Shown: positions 24,332-33,251, counted from the first letter of the stretch. The stretch is DNA of 51,004 bases from an uncultured Desulfovibrio sp. (GCF_910584445.1 NZ_CAJUBO010000016.1:10913-61916), one strand, 5' to 3'. The notes: generated by a model not told the origin, from the sequence alone. Numbers and translations are program-made.

Positions 24332-27300
24332 ATGCCAAGGGACGAACGCCGAACACCGCCTTGCCCGCCGCCCGCCGCCGCAACGGCCGCTCCCGCCGGA
24401 GACGCCGCGCCGGAGGCCCTTGAGGCGGCGCTGGACGGCGTGCGGTATGCGCTTTTGCGTCAGGACGGCGCCGGCTGGCGCCTCGGCAGTCTTTCGCCGC
24501 TCTGGCGGGAAGAGGCCGCCGCTCTCGGCGTTGCGCCCGACGCCCATGCGCTGGAGTCCCTTGCCGCCCGTGGCGTCTGGCTCGCGCCGGATGCCGCCGC
24601 GCCGCCGCTGGCGGTCATGTGCTGCGGCCTTGGCTCGGTCTGGCCCGGCATGGGGCGCGAACTGTACGACAATTTTCCCGCCGCGCGCGCGGCCATGGAC
24701 CGGGTGGCCGCCCTGGCCGACTGGGACGTGCTCGGCCTCATGGACGAGACCGATGTGGAAGCCATCAGCCATTCACGGCGCCAGATCCCCTATCTCTTTC
24801 TGCTCGAATATGCCCAGTGGAGCCAGTTCGCCTCCCTGGGGCTGGCGCCCGCGCTCTTCTGCGGCCACAGTCTCGGCGAGCTTATCGGGCTTTCGCTCGC
24901 GGGCATCTACGGGCTGGAGGAGGCCTGGTACATCCTGGAGACCCGCGCCGGGCACATGGCCGAGCTGGAGGCCCGGGCCACGCGGGATACGGGCATGATG
25001 GCCGTCCACGCGGAGAGCGACGTCATCGACGAGACGCTGGCGAACTGGCCCGACATTTACGTCTCCAACCGCAACACGCCGCGCCAGTTCATCCTCAGCG
25101 GACCGCGCCAGTCGCTCCAGGCGGCGCGCGCGGCCCTTCGCAAGCGCCGCATCCCGTCCATGCTGCTCAACGTGAGCCTGGCCTTCCACCATCCCGGCAT
25201 GCGGATCCTCCGGGACCTTTCGCAGCGGCGCCTCGGCGCCCTGGAGATGCGCGCGCCGCGCGTGCCCATGCTCAGCGGCATCACCGCGGGCCACTATCCG
25301 CACGACCAGCCCTCCATCTGCCGCTACATCACGGACCTTGACGAAAATACCGTGATCTGGACGGACTGCGTGGACGCCATGTGGCGGCGCGACGGCATCC
25401 GGCATTTTCTCGAACTGGGTCCGCAGGACACGCTCTGCGGCCTGGTGGCGGACTGCGAGCCGCGCGCCCTGTGCCTTTCCGCCGGCCGCAAGGGCAACGA
25501 GGTGGCGGCCATGCGCGCGGCGTGCGCCCGCCTCCATGCCCTGGGGCATCTTTCCTTCCCGCGCATCTGCCGGCTCGCCGCCGCGCGCCGCCCGGCGGAC
25601 CCCGCGCCCGAAGACGCGGCGCCAGCGGCGCCGGATGCCTCTGTCGCCCCTGTCGCGCCCGTGGCGGGCGCCGCGCCGGATGTCCCGGCGGAGGCGCTCT
25701 TCGGGCGGGATACGGAGCAGGTCTCCCGGATACTGGAGCTGGTGGCCGAGTCCTGCGGCAGGCCCCGCGCCGCGCTGCGCCCCGAGCATGACCTGCGCTA
25801 CGATCTCGCCCTGCGCTCCAGCCGTTTTCCGCTCCTGTTGCAGGAAGCCGAACGCCGTCTCGGCGTCCGGGTGGAATTTGAGGCCCTGCTCCAGGTGACC
25901 ACCGTAGGCGATCTGGTGCGCGTCCTGCTGGGCGCCGGGGGAGGGGCCGCAAGCGCCCCGCGGGAGCGCGGGCGGGCCGTCCGGCGGAAAGCCCTTTTTC
26001 CGCCCCTGCGCCGTTTTGCCCTGCTGGAAGGCGGCGCGCCCCATGGCCGCCCGATGCCCCTGCCGCTGGACCCTGGCGGCACCGGCCCGGGGGTGGGACC
26101 CGGCGGCGTTTATGCCCTGTGCGTTCTGGATGCGGCGCTCCTGCCGGAACTCTGGAGCGGGCTTGCCGCGTTTTCCGCCACGCTGGGCGTGCCCCGCGCC
26201 TGCGCGCCGGCCTGCGCGCCGCTGGTCCGCGCGGGCAGCCATCTGCTGCCGCTGGAGCTTGACGCCGCGAGCGGGCCGGAAGCGCTGACGGCCGCCCTGG
26301 ACGGCCTGCGTGCCGCCGAAGGGCGGCTGGATGGCATCTTTCTCGTGCCGCCGCCCGCATCGCTGGCGACCGGCGCCCCCGCCCCGCAGGGGAGCCGGGA
26401 GGACGCGCTGGCGGCGGCCTGCGGCGCGTGGCGCGCGCGGCATGCCGAAAACGGCGTCTGGTTCGCCTGCCTGCGCCGCTGGCGCGGCACACCGGCGCAG
26501 ACCGCCGCGGCCCTGGCGGGAGAGGGGGACATCCTCGCTCCCGTGGGCGGCTGGATGCGGGCCATGGGCGCCGCCGGCGCCGCGCCTGTCCTGGCTCTGC
26601 TGGATGACGGGCGCCGGCCGGGCAGGGACGCCCTGGGGGACCAGTGCGCCGCCGAACTCTTTCTGGGCGGCGGCCGTTCCGTGCTCCTGACCCTGGCGGA
26701 GGCGGAGTCCGCCGCCGGGGCGCCCGCCACAGCGCGGCCCGCGCCCGAGCGGCGGCCCGCCCCCCTGATCGACAGGCCCGAACTGTTCGCTCCCGTCTAT
26801 CCCGAACCCTGGGCCGGCTCCCTGCCTCCCCTGCCGCCGGAAAGCGGCCTTTTTCAGGGCGGTTGCCAGTTTTCCCGTTTCGCGGACCCGGCGCTTGCCG
26901 AACATGGCGGCCGGGCGCCCTCGGGAGCTGCCGCGTGGCTTCCCTTTTCCCGCGCGCTCCTTGCCCTGCTGCAAGGGGCGCGGCTGCTCCTGCCCTGGCT
27001 GACGGTCACGGGCTTTTCCGACGTGCGCTTTTTCGCCCCGCCGCTCCTGCCGCCGGGCATCACCCGCGAGGGCCGGGTCACGGCGCGCGCCCAGCCCTGG
27101 ATCATGCATGACGGCGCCATGACGCGCATGTGCCGTGTCGCGCTTGCCATCCGGGAGCTGGCGGCCAACGGCAGGCACACGGACACCTTCGCGCCGGTGG
27201 CCGAAGGCATGGCCCTTCTGGCATCCGGTCCCCGCGAAGCGCCGCCTCTGGCTCCCCTGCCGCCGCTGCCCGGCGATGGAGGCCGCGCCGCCGGGGCGGA

Positions 27301-27865
27301 CCTGGCGCTGGAGCCGCTCTATGCCCGCCTGGGCTTCGGGCCGGCCTGGCGGATGATTTCCCGGCTGCGCCCGGTGCGGTGCGAGGCTGCGGGCGATGTG
27401 CTGGCTGTCCATGCCGGAACGCTCAGGGCCGGGATGCGCGAGGCGGGGACCGCCGGGGCGGACGCCTCCGGGATGCCCGGCGCATGCCCCGTTGCTCCGC
27501 GGGCGGATTGGGGCTATGCTGACGCATTGCGCCTGACGGCCGCGGCCATGGAGAGCGCCCTCCTGATCCTGGAACAGGAGGGCGGCGCCCCCGCGGCCGG
27601 CCATGGGGAGGCTTCTTCGGCGGGGCGCCCGGCATGGCGGTGCGGGGGCGCGGGCTTCATCCGTTTCGGCTCCGTGCCCGGGAACGGCGCCCCGGCGCGG
27701 GAAGACGGGCGCGCGGGGGCGTGCCGCGGCGAAAGCCCCGGTCTGGAAGTGCGGCGCACCTGGGACGACGGGGACCGTGTCCGCTTTGACGCGCAGATTT
27801 CCGGAGCCGACGGGTCTGTCGCGCTGACGTTGCACCATCTGGAATTTGAACGGCCGGCGGTTTGA
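24332..27865 (+). CDS. polyketide-synthase-like protein: acyltransferase, carrier, degenerate reductase/dehydratase; no ketosynthase
   Basis: About 1177 residues. The acyltransferase domain covers about 95-385: GLGSVWPGMG, active Ser180 in GHSLGE, a malonyl-type Arg in ETRAGHM, and active His286 in LAFHHPGM, the AFH form usual for malonyl loading. A carrier domain covers about 455-535, with the phosphopantetheine Ser probably Ser496 in LALRSSRF, where the usual DSL is changed. The region of about 560-760 looks like a decayed ketoreductase (LDGIFLVPPP) and that of about 780-1170 like a double-hotdog dehydratase whose His motif is altered to DPALAEHG. No ketosynthase is present. The start is uncertain: ATG at 24332 has AGGA 9 nt before it; in-frame ATGs lie at 24110, 24227, 24242 and 24272. 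It heads the rightward operon; the outer-membrane gene begins 13 nt after it. Confidence 0.85.
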   Translation: MPRDERRTPPCPPPAAATAAPAGDAAPEALEAALDGVRYALLRQDGAGWRLGSLSPLWREEAAALGVAPDAHALESLAARGVWLAPDAAAPPLAVMCCGLGSVWPGMGRELYDNFPAARAAMDRVAALADWDVLGLMDETDVEAISHSRRQIPYLFLLEYAQWSQFASLGLAPALFCGHSLGELIGLSLAGIYGLEEAWYILETRAGHMAELEARATRDTGMMAVHAESDVIDETLANWPDIYVSNRNTPRQFILSGPRQSLQAARAALRKRRIPSMLLNVSLAFHHPGMRILRDLSQRRLGALEMRAPRVPMLSGITAGHYPHDQPSICRYITDLDENTVIWTDCVDAMWRRDGIRHFLELGPQDTLCGLVADCEPRALCLSAGRKGNEVAAMRAACARLHALGHLSFPRICRLAAARRPADPAPEDAAPAAPDASVAPVAPVAGAAPDVPAEALFGRDTEQVSRILELVAESCGRPRAALRPEHDLRYDLALRSSRFPLLLQEAERRLGVRVEFEALLQVTTVGDLVRVLLGAGGGAASAPRERGRAVRRKALFPPLRRFALLEGGAPHGRPMPLPLDPGGTGPGVGPGGVYALCVLDAALLPELWSGLAAFSATLGVPRACAPACAPLVRAGSHLLPLELDAASGPEALTAALDGLRAAEGRLDGIFLVPPPASLATGAPAPQGSREDALAAACGAWRARHAENGVWFACLRRWRGTPAQTAAALAGEGDILAPVGGWMRAMGAAGAAPVLALLDDGRRPGRDALGDQCAAELFLGGGRSVLLTLAEAESAAGAPATARPAPERRPAPLIDRPELFAPVYPEPWAGSLPPLPPESGLFQGGCQFSRFADPALAEHGGRAPSGAAAWLPFSRALLALLQGARLLLPWLTVTGFSDVRFFAPPLLPPGITREGRVTARAQPWIMHDGAMTRMCRVALAIRELAANGRHTDTFAPVAEGMALLASGPREAPPLAPLPPLPGDGGRAAGADLALEPLYARLGFGPAWRMISRLRPVRCEAAGDVLAVHAGTLRAGMREAGTAGADASGMPGACPVAPRADWGYADALRLTAAAMESALLILEQEGGAPAAGHGEASSAGRPAWRCGGAGFIRFGSVPGNGAPAREDGRAGACRGESPGLEVRRTWDDGDRVRFDAQISGADGSVALTLHHLEFERPAV

Positions 27866-27878
27866 AGGATACACGCCC

Positions 27879-29399
27879 ATGAGTCAGCTTTTTTCGTTTT
27901 TCCGCATCATCAGGACGCGCGGCGCCCTTGCCGGACCCTGCCGTGGAGCCGCCGGGGCGTTGCGCCGCGCTGTGCCGCTGCTGCTCGCGGCGGCCGTTCT
28001 GCTCACCGGGGCCTGCGCCTCCAACAAGGCGGGACTCAAGTCGCCGGAACTGCCCGCGCGGCACTGGCTGGACGAGGTCCCCGGCGTGCCGGTGGAGAAC
28101 AAGGGCAAGCTTGAGGCCGCGATCCCCAACCTGTACGACCCTTCCAAGAGCTTCACCTTCGAGGACTGCGTTTTTCTGACCATCCAGCAGTCGCCCCTGC
28201 TCGTGAACAGCGCGGTCGATCTGGAGATCAAGCGCGTGGCGCTCACCAACGCGGTGTGGAAGTACCTGCCCGAACCGCGCATGACGCTGACGGTCTCCAA
28301 CAATCTCACCCGCTACAACATGGATACCCATGACACGCCGGGCGACTACGGGCGCACCAAGCTGCGCGCCGGTTTCTACGCGGCCTTCCCCAATCCGGTG
28401 GCTACCTATTTCGAGCATCAGGTGCAGAAGGCTCTGGTCAATGTCGCCATTTCCACCCACCGCAAGGCCGTGGGCGAGGTCATCTACAAGATCGCCCAGT
28501 CGTACCTCAAGCTGGAGGCGCAGCGCAGGATCCTCGCCGTGGAAAAGGAACTCCTGCCCCTCGGCAAGACCCTCGTGGCCTACTGGCAGCAGGTGGAGGT
28601 GGTGGAAGGCCGCCAGGGCGTGGCCCTTGACGTGGCAAACCAGCGCCAGCGCGAGCGCGAGCTGACCGTCGAGAAGACCAATATGGAAGAGGTCATGCAG
28701 CGCACCCAGCTCAAGATCATCGCCGGGGTGGAGCCGCAGCAGCGCCTCACTGTGGACGCGGAGAGCGCCAACGGCATCCTGGCGGGCTTCGACGGCCACG
28801 CCCTCAAGTGGGAAGACCGCTGGAGCTGCACCGAGGACGACCTCCTCCTGCGCGCCCAGGTGAAGCTCGGCGATTTCAACATCATGGTGGCCTGGGCGCA
28901 GTATGTGCCCGACATGACGCTCCAGATCAACAATTACCCTCCGGCGGGCCAGTACCAGCCCCCCAGCGGCCAGGAAGACACCTTTCTGCACCTGAACTTT
29001 GATTTTCCGCTCATCGACTGGGGGCGTCGCTACCGCGACGTTCAGACGGCCCGCATGCGTAAGGCGCAGGCGTTCCACGAGATGGCGCGCAAGCGCACGG
29101 AATATTCCAACAAGTGGCTCCAGGCCGAACAGCGTGTGGCGCTTGCCGAAACGCAGCTCAAGCTGGAAAAGACCCGGCTCGACACCGCGGAAATGCAGTA
29201 CAAGGAGGCGCGCATCTCCTTTGACGAGGGCACCGCGGAGCTGCCGGACATGGTCAGTCGCCAGGAAGCGGCCACCAATGCGCGCATTGCCTATATCCAG
29301 GCCGAGCTGGACTACAGGCTTGCCCAGCTGGAATGGATGTATCTCGCCAACCTGCTTCAGGAGCGGTTCCTCGGGCTGCCCGCCAAGGAGATTCTCTGA
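27879..29399 (+). CDS. TolC-like outer-membrane efflux lipoprotein
   Basis: A 506-residue protein of the OEP family. The N-terminus has a hydrophobic run and lipobox LTGAC, so it is lipid-anchored in the outer membrane. Two repeats of long amphipathic helices follow (about 75-290 and 320-500), e.g. FEDCVFLTIQQSPLL, ALVNVAISTHRKAVGEVIYKIAQSYLKLEAQRRIL and AEQRVALAETQLKLEKTRLDTAEMQYKEARISF, separated by beta-strand parts such as LHLNFDFPLIDWGRR. It would form a trimeric export channel. AAGGA lies before the ATG, 13 nt after the PKS stop. The stop overlaps the adaptor start by one base (TGATG). No RND or ABC pump is in the operon. Confidence 0.9.
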   Translation: MSQLFSFFRIIRTRGALAGPCRGAAGALRRAVPLLLAAAVLLTGACASNKAGLKSPELPARHWLDEVPGVPVENKGKLEAAIPNLYDPSKSFTFEDCVFLTIQQSPLLVNSAVDLEIKRVALTNAVWKYLPEPRMTLTVSNNLTRYNMDTHDTPGDYGRTKLRAGFYAAFPNPVATYFEHQVQKALVNVAISTHRKAVGEVIYKIAQSYLKLEAQRRILAVEKELLPLGKTLVAYWQQVEVVEGRQGVALDVANQRQRERELTVEKTNMEEVMQRTQLKIIAGVEPQQRLTVDAESANGILAGFDGHALKWEDRWSCTEDDLLLRAQVKLGDFNIMVAWAQYVPDMTLQINNYPPAGQYQPPSGQEDTFLHLNFDFPLIDWGRRYRDVQTARMRKAQAFHEMARKRTEYSNKWLQAEQRVALAETQLKLEKTRLDTAEMQYKEARISFDEGTAELPDMVSRQEAATNARIAYIQAELDYRLAQLEWMYLANLLQERFLGLPAKEIL

Positions 29400-30340
29400 T
29401 GTTCCGCGCCGCTTGCGCCCCGCGTGGGGTCCTGTGTTCGTGTGCCGCCGTCGTGTGCGCGGCGCTCCTGCTCTTTGCCGCCGAGTCGCGCGCCGCGGAA
29501 GCCGTCATCCTCACGGGCAAGGTGGTGACGACGGTCTCGCGCGCCGTGCCCATGCCGTTCAACGCCGTGGTGGACAAGGTGCTCGTCCAGCCCGGCGATG
29601 CCGTGGAGGCGGGCGCGCCGCTCATGCGCTACCACCTTCAGGACGAGGCGGAGCGGATCCTCCAGCGTGAAGTGACCAACGGCGCCGGCACCGAGGACCT
29701 CAAGAGCCAGGTGCTGGATCTGGAACGGCAGCTGGCGCAGACCAGCGCCGAGCGCAACAAGGCGCGCCAGCTCGTGGCCTCGGGCCTTGGCTCCAGACAG
29801 GCGCTTTCGCGGCTGGAGGCCAACGTGACCTCGCTGCGCGACCGCATCGGCCTCCTCCAGTCCACCATCCGCAAGAACGAGAGCAATTTCGCGGCGCGGC
29901 TCAAGGAACTGGGGGGCTACTACGGCCAGCCCATCACCGAGGGCGAGGAACTTCCCGACACCCTGGTGCTCACATCGCCCATCAGTGGCTACGTTCTCTC
30001 GCTGGACGCGAATCTCAACCCCGGCAATCTGGTGGGCGCCGGCGCCACGCCCATCCAGGTGGGGCAGCTCGATCCCGTCCTCATCCAGGTGCCCGTCTAT
30101 GAGGCCGACGTGAACACCATCAGGGTGGGCGACAAGGCCGTGGTGGAGATCCCCTCCCTCGGCAACCGGAAGTTCACGGGCATCGTGAATGAGATCTCCT
30201 GGATCTCCACGGACATGAATGTGGCGAATCCCTCCTACTATACGGTCGAACTCACCGTGCCCAACCCGGATCTGGTGCTCAAGCCGGGCTTCAAGGCGGT
30301 GGTGCACTTCGGCGGGGGCGGGCAAGCGGCGGCCCAATGA
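29399..30340 (+). CDS. HlyD-like periplasmic adaptor protein
   Basis: A 313-residue membrane fusion protein. Residues 1-35 are a signal sequence, probably cleaved near ESRA-AEA. The lipoyl halves flank a coiled coil: MPFNAVVDKVLVQPGDAVEAG at about 50-70, a helical hairpin at about 90-180 (LDLERQLAQTSAERNKARQL), then LVLTSPISGYVLSLDANLNPGNLVG. The beta-barrel part has VGQLDPVLIQVPVYEADVNTIRVGD. It would bridge an inner-membrane transporter and the TolC-like channel. It overlaps the channel gene by 1 nt and the flippase gene by 4 nt, so the flippase may be its partner. Confidence 0.9.
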   Translation: MFRAACAPRGVLCSCAAVVCAALLLFAAESRAAEAVILTGKVVTTVSRAVPMPFNAVVDKVLVQPGDAVEAGAPLMRYHLQDEAERILQREVTNGAGTEDLKSQVLDLERQLAQTSAERNKARQLVASGLGSRQALSRLEANVTSLRDRIGLLQSTIRKNESNFAARLKELGGYYGQPITEGEELPDTLVLTSPISGYVLSLDANLNPGNLVGAGATPIQVGQLDPVLIQVPVYEADVNTIRVGDKAVVEIPSLGNRKFTGIVNEISWISTDMNVANPSYYTVELTVPNPDLVLKPGFKAVVHFGGGGQAAAQ

Positions 30341-31773
30341 AGCTGAAGAGCATACCGCGCCGCCTCGGCTACATCCTGGGCGCGCAATGGACGCGCGACC
30401 TCTCCTGGACAGCGTTCACCATCCTGCTTGCCCGGCGCAGCCCGGACATTCTCGGCCAGATCGTCCTGGCGCTCACCTTCGGCTATCTTGTCAAGACCGT
30501 GGCCGATGTGGGACTCAACGACTTTCTCCTTTCCACGTTTGCCCGGCGCGAGGGCCGGCCCCGCGCGCTGCTCGGCGAAGTGAGCTGGCTCAAGCTTGCC
30601 GTTCTGGCCGCGGCCCTCGGCGTCACCTGGCTCGTGACAGGCTGGCAGGACTACAGCCCGGAGCTTCGGCTCGTGGTCCTTGCCATTGCCGCCGGCCTGG
30701 GCCTGGACGCGGTGGCCGATTCCTTTTTCAATCTCTGTCAGGCGCGCGGCCGCCAGGATGTGGAGATGCGTATCCGCGTGCCCTCCGCCCTGGTGGGCAT
30801 CGGCTACGGCATCGTCTGCGTGCTCGCGGGCGCGCCGCCGCTTGCCATCGCCCTGTTCAAGCCCCTTGAGGCAGTGCTCGCCATCGGTCTTTCCCTGATG
30901 GCGCTCGGGCGCAACCCCCTTGCGGGCGTGGGGTTTGCGGGCATGCTCCATCTGGCCCGCCAGATGCGCCACGGACTCATCTTTACGGGCATGGCCGCCT
31001 GCGCCATGTTCTACAACAAGATCAACGTCATCTTCCTGAAAAGTTACGGCGGCGACGCGGACGTGGGGGGCTACGGCGTGGCCTGGGAGACGGTGGAGGG
31101 GCTTTCCGTCCTTGTTTCCAGCGCCCTGCTCGGCAAGGTCATCTTCCCGCTCCTGGCGCGGCTCTGGCAGGAGAGCCGGACGGCCTTCCGCCGTCTGGCC
31201 GGGCAGACGGCCCGTTCGCTCTGGGCCGCATCCCTGCCGGTGATCTTTTTCCTCTGTGTGGAGAGCGACCGCATCCTGCCCTTCATCTACGGGCCGGACT
31301 ACGCCCGCGCCGTGACCGCCCAGCAGCTGCTCACGCCCTGCCTCGCCACGGCCTTTCTGCACAACCTCGCGGCGTACGCCATGATCGGCATGCGCCGCCA
31401 CAAGCTTTTGTTCGGGTTTTATCTCAGCGGCCTGGCCGTCAACATCGTCTGCTGCTGCACGCTCATCCCGGCGAGTCCGCTGGTGGGCGCGGCCCTGTCC
31501 CTGACCATTACCAAGGTATGGGTAGCCATCCTCACGGTCAGCTATTTCCAGTGGGCGGCGCGGCCCATGAGCCTGGGCCAGTGGGCGCTTATGGGCGCGT
31601 GCGCGGCCGCCAGCGTGGGGCTGTGGTGGAGCGTGGGCCTTTTTCTGCCGCGGGAAGTGGCGGAACTGGCCGGCCTGGCCCCTCTGCTCGCGCTGTTCTG
31701 GCGCTGGCGCCCGCCGCCGCCCTTCGAGAAGGCGCGGGAAGCCGACATTGACGCTGATTCCGGCAACGGCTAG
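30337..31773 (+). CDS. Wzx/MATE-like lipid-linked glycan flippase
   Basis: A 478-residue inner-membrane protein with 12-14 hydrophobic segments, of the MOP exporter superfamily (oligosaccharide flippase group). The start MKLKSIPRRLGYILGAQWTRDLSW and the half beginning QMRHGLIFTGMAACAMFYNKINVIFLKSYGGDADVGGYGVAWET, with PFIYGPDYARA later, are typical of Wzx and polysaccharide exporters. It likely flips a lipid-linked glycan or glycolipid to the periplasmic face. It starts with an ATGA overlap on the adaptor gene and ends 9 nt before the ferredoxin gene. No polymerase (Wzy) or ligase is present in the window. Confidence 0.87.
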   Translation: MKLKSIPRRLGYILGAQWTRDLSWTAFTILLARRSPDILGQIVLALTFGYLVKTVADVGLNDFLLSTFARREGRPRALLGEVSWLKLAVLAAALGVTWLVTGWQDYSPELRLVVLAIAAGLGLDAVADSFFNLCQARGRQDVEMRIRVPSALVGIGYGIVCVLAGAPPLAIALFKPLEAVLAIGLSLMALGRNPLAGVGFAGMLHLARQMRHGLIFTGMAACAMFYNKINVIFLKSYGGDADVGGYGVAWETVEGLSVLVSSALLGKVIFPLLARLWQESRTAFRRLAGQTARSLWAASLPVIFFLCVESDRILPFIYGPDYARAVTAQQLLTPCLATAFLHNLAAYAMIGMRRHKLLFGFYLSGLAVNIVCCCTLIPASPLVGAALSLTITKVWVAILTVSYFQWAARPMSLGQWALMGACAAASVGLWWSVGLFLPREVAELAGLAPLLALFWRWRPPPPFEKAREADIDADSGNG

Positions 31774-31782
31774 GCTCAGGCC

Positions 31783-32760
31783 ATGGAACGTCTTTCCCGG
31801 CCCTTGCGGCGCCGTTTCCTCCAGGGCGCGGCGGCACTTGCCGTGAGCGCGCTGCTGCCCGGTCCCGAAGCCTCCCGCGCGGCGGACGCGGCGGGGTCCA
31901 TGGCGACCGTCATCGACGTGGATGCCTGCGATGGCTGCGGCGCCTGCGTCACCGCCTGCCGGGCGCGCAATCTCGCCCGCGTGCCGCTGCCCGTCCGCCC
32001 CATTCCCCAGCCGTATCCCCCAGGCGTCCGCATTCAGGACTGGTCGGACCGGCGCGACGCCACCGACTGCCTCACCCCGTACAACTGGCTGTATCTCCAG
32101 TCCTGCACGATCCGCACGGCCGGCGGCGAACGCAGGATCTTTTTGCCCCGGCGCTGCATGCAGTGCGTCAATCCGCCGTGCGTCAATCTTTGCCCCACCG
32201 GGGCGGCCCGGCAGCGCGCCACGGGCGCCGTCTATATCGACGGGGATTCCTGCCTGGGGGACGGCCGCTGCATCCGCTTCTGCCCGTGGATGATCCCGCG
32301 CCGCCAGTCGGGCGTGGGGGTCTATCTTGACCTTGCGCCGCGCTTTCTCGGCAACGGCCGGGTCTTCAAGTGCGATTACTGCCAGGATCTGCTCGCCCTG
32401 GGGCAGGCGCCGGCCTGCGTGACGGCCTGCCCCCGCAAGGCGCAGCACTTCGGGCCGCGGGCGGAGATGCTGGCGCTGGCGGACAGGCTCGTGCGGGAAC
32501 GCAACGGCGACATCTATGGCATCAATGTCAATGGCGGCACCAACACCCTCTATGTGTCGGCGCTGCGGTTCCGGGATATCGAGGTGGAGCTGCTCCGCCA
32601 GGACCAGATCGGCGCCGGGCGCCCGAGCCTGCGGCCGGCGGGCGCCAGCATGACCCGGGAGAATGGCCTGCTCGGCCCGGTGCTGGCCGCGCCCCTCGCG
32701 GGCGCCGGGCTGGCCTGCCTGCGCCTCTGGCGCGACCGCCAGAAAGGACGGCGTCCATGA
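31783..32760 (+). CDS. Tat-exported multi-cluster ferredoxin subunit (HybA/DmsB type)
   Basis: A 325-residue Fe-S protein with Tat signal RRRFLQGAAALA and a C-terminal hydrophobic helix (about 292-310), as in HybA. Cluster motifs: Cys49-52-55-59 (CDGCGACVTAC), Cys125-128-133-137 (CMQCVNPPCVNLC), Cys157-Asp160-Cys163-Cys167 (CLGDGRCIRFC) and Cys197-200-212-216. The third motif is CxxDxxC, the form that gives a 3Fe-4S or Asp-ligated 4Fe-4S centre in ferredoxin III of D. africanus. It should pass electrons in the periplasm to the adjacent membrane cytochrome b. No catalytic subunit is nearby. It starts 9 nt after the flippase gene with a weak ribosome site, possibly on the same transcript. Confidence 0.9.
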   Translation: MERLSRPLRRRFLQGAAALAVSALLPGPEASRAADAAGSMATVIDVDACDGCGACVTACRARNLARVPLPVRPIPQPYPPGVRIQDWSDRRDATDCLTPYNWLYLQSCTIRTAGGERRIFLPRRCMQCVNPPCVNLCPTGAARQRATGAVYIDGDSCLGDGRCIRFCPWMIPRRQSGVGVYLDLAPRFLGNGRVFKCDYCQDLLALGQAPACVTACPRKAQHFGPRAEMLALADRLVRERNGDIYGINVNGGTNTLYVSALRFRDIEVELLRQDQIGAGRPSLRPAGASMTRENGLLGPVLAAPLAGAGLACLRLWRDRQKGRRP

Positions 32761-33251
32761 GGGAGCGCGGGCCGCTGTTTTCCTCCTTTTTTCTTGTCCT
32801 GTGGGACCTGGCCGTGGCGGCGGCGCTGTTCAGCGGCTTTGCCCACCTGCCCCTCGCCTACCGCTACGGGCTTATCGACACCTGGAACACCTCGCCCACG
32901 GTGATCCATTACTGGGCGGCGGCCTTGCTCCTGCTCGGCAGCTACGCGGGCGTGGTCTGGCAGGGCGAAAGCGGGCGGCGCTTCCGCCTTGCCGTCTGGG
33001 GGCGGCTGCGCGTCGCCCTGGTGATCCTGCTGGCGGTGACCGGCATCATCCTCATCCTCCACAATCTGGAGGATACGTCCGTCTACGGCGGCGCCTATGC
33101 GGCCTGCAAGCTCGGCCATCTGGCGTGCGCCGCGCTCTTCACGCTTTTCCTGCTGATCCGCTGCTGTCTGCGCCTGACGGGGCGCGGCCGCTGCGTCCTG
33201 CCGCTGCCCCGCGACGGGCGCCGGGGGCGTTCGGCGCCCCCGCGCTCCTGA
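32757..33251 (+). CDS. four-helix membrane cytochrome b (b561-like) subunit
   Basis: A 164-residue membrane protein with four hydrophobic helices (about 8-28, 44-65, 79-101 and 115-140). Histidines suited to haem b ligation lie in or near them: FAHLPL, VIHYWAA, ILHNLED and KLGHLACA. It resembles the cytochrome b subunits of formate dehydrogenases and Ni-Fe hydrogenases, which exchange electrons with quinone. The start overlaps the stop of the ferredoxin gene (ATGA), so the two proteins are likely one complex. The short basic, Pro-rich tail is cytoplasmic. The 137-nt gap after it holds the leader of the next operon. Confidence 0.82.
   Translation: MRERGPLFSSFFLVLWDLAVAAALFSGFAHLPLAYRYGLIDTWNTSPTVIHYWAAALLLLGSYAGVVWQGESGRRFRLAVWGRLRVALVILLAVTGIILILHNLEDTSVYGGAYAACKLGHLACAALFTLFLLIRCCLRLTGRGRCVLPLPRDGRRGRSAPPRS

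Noticed and set aside
24773..27880. Minus-strand open frame of 1035 codons opposite the PKS-like gene
   Set aside because: Arg/Gly/Ala/Gln-rich, no domain motifs, and the plus frame has clear AT and carrier motifs and good spacing to the next gene.
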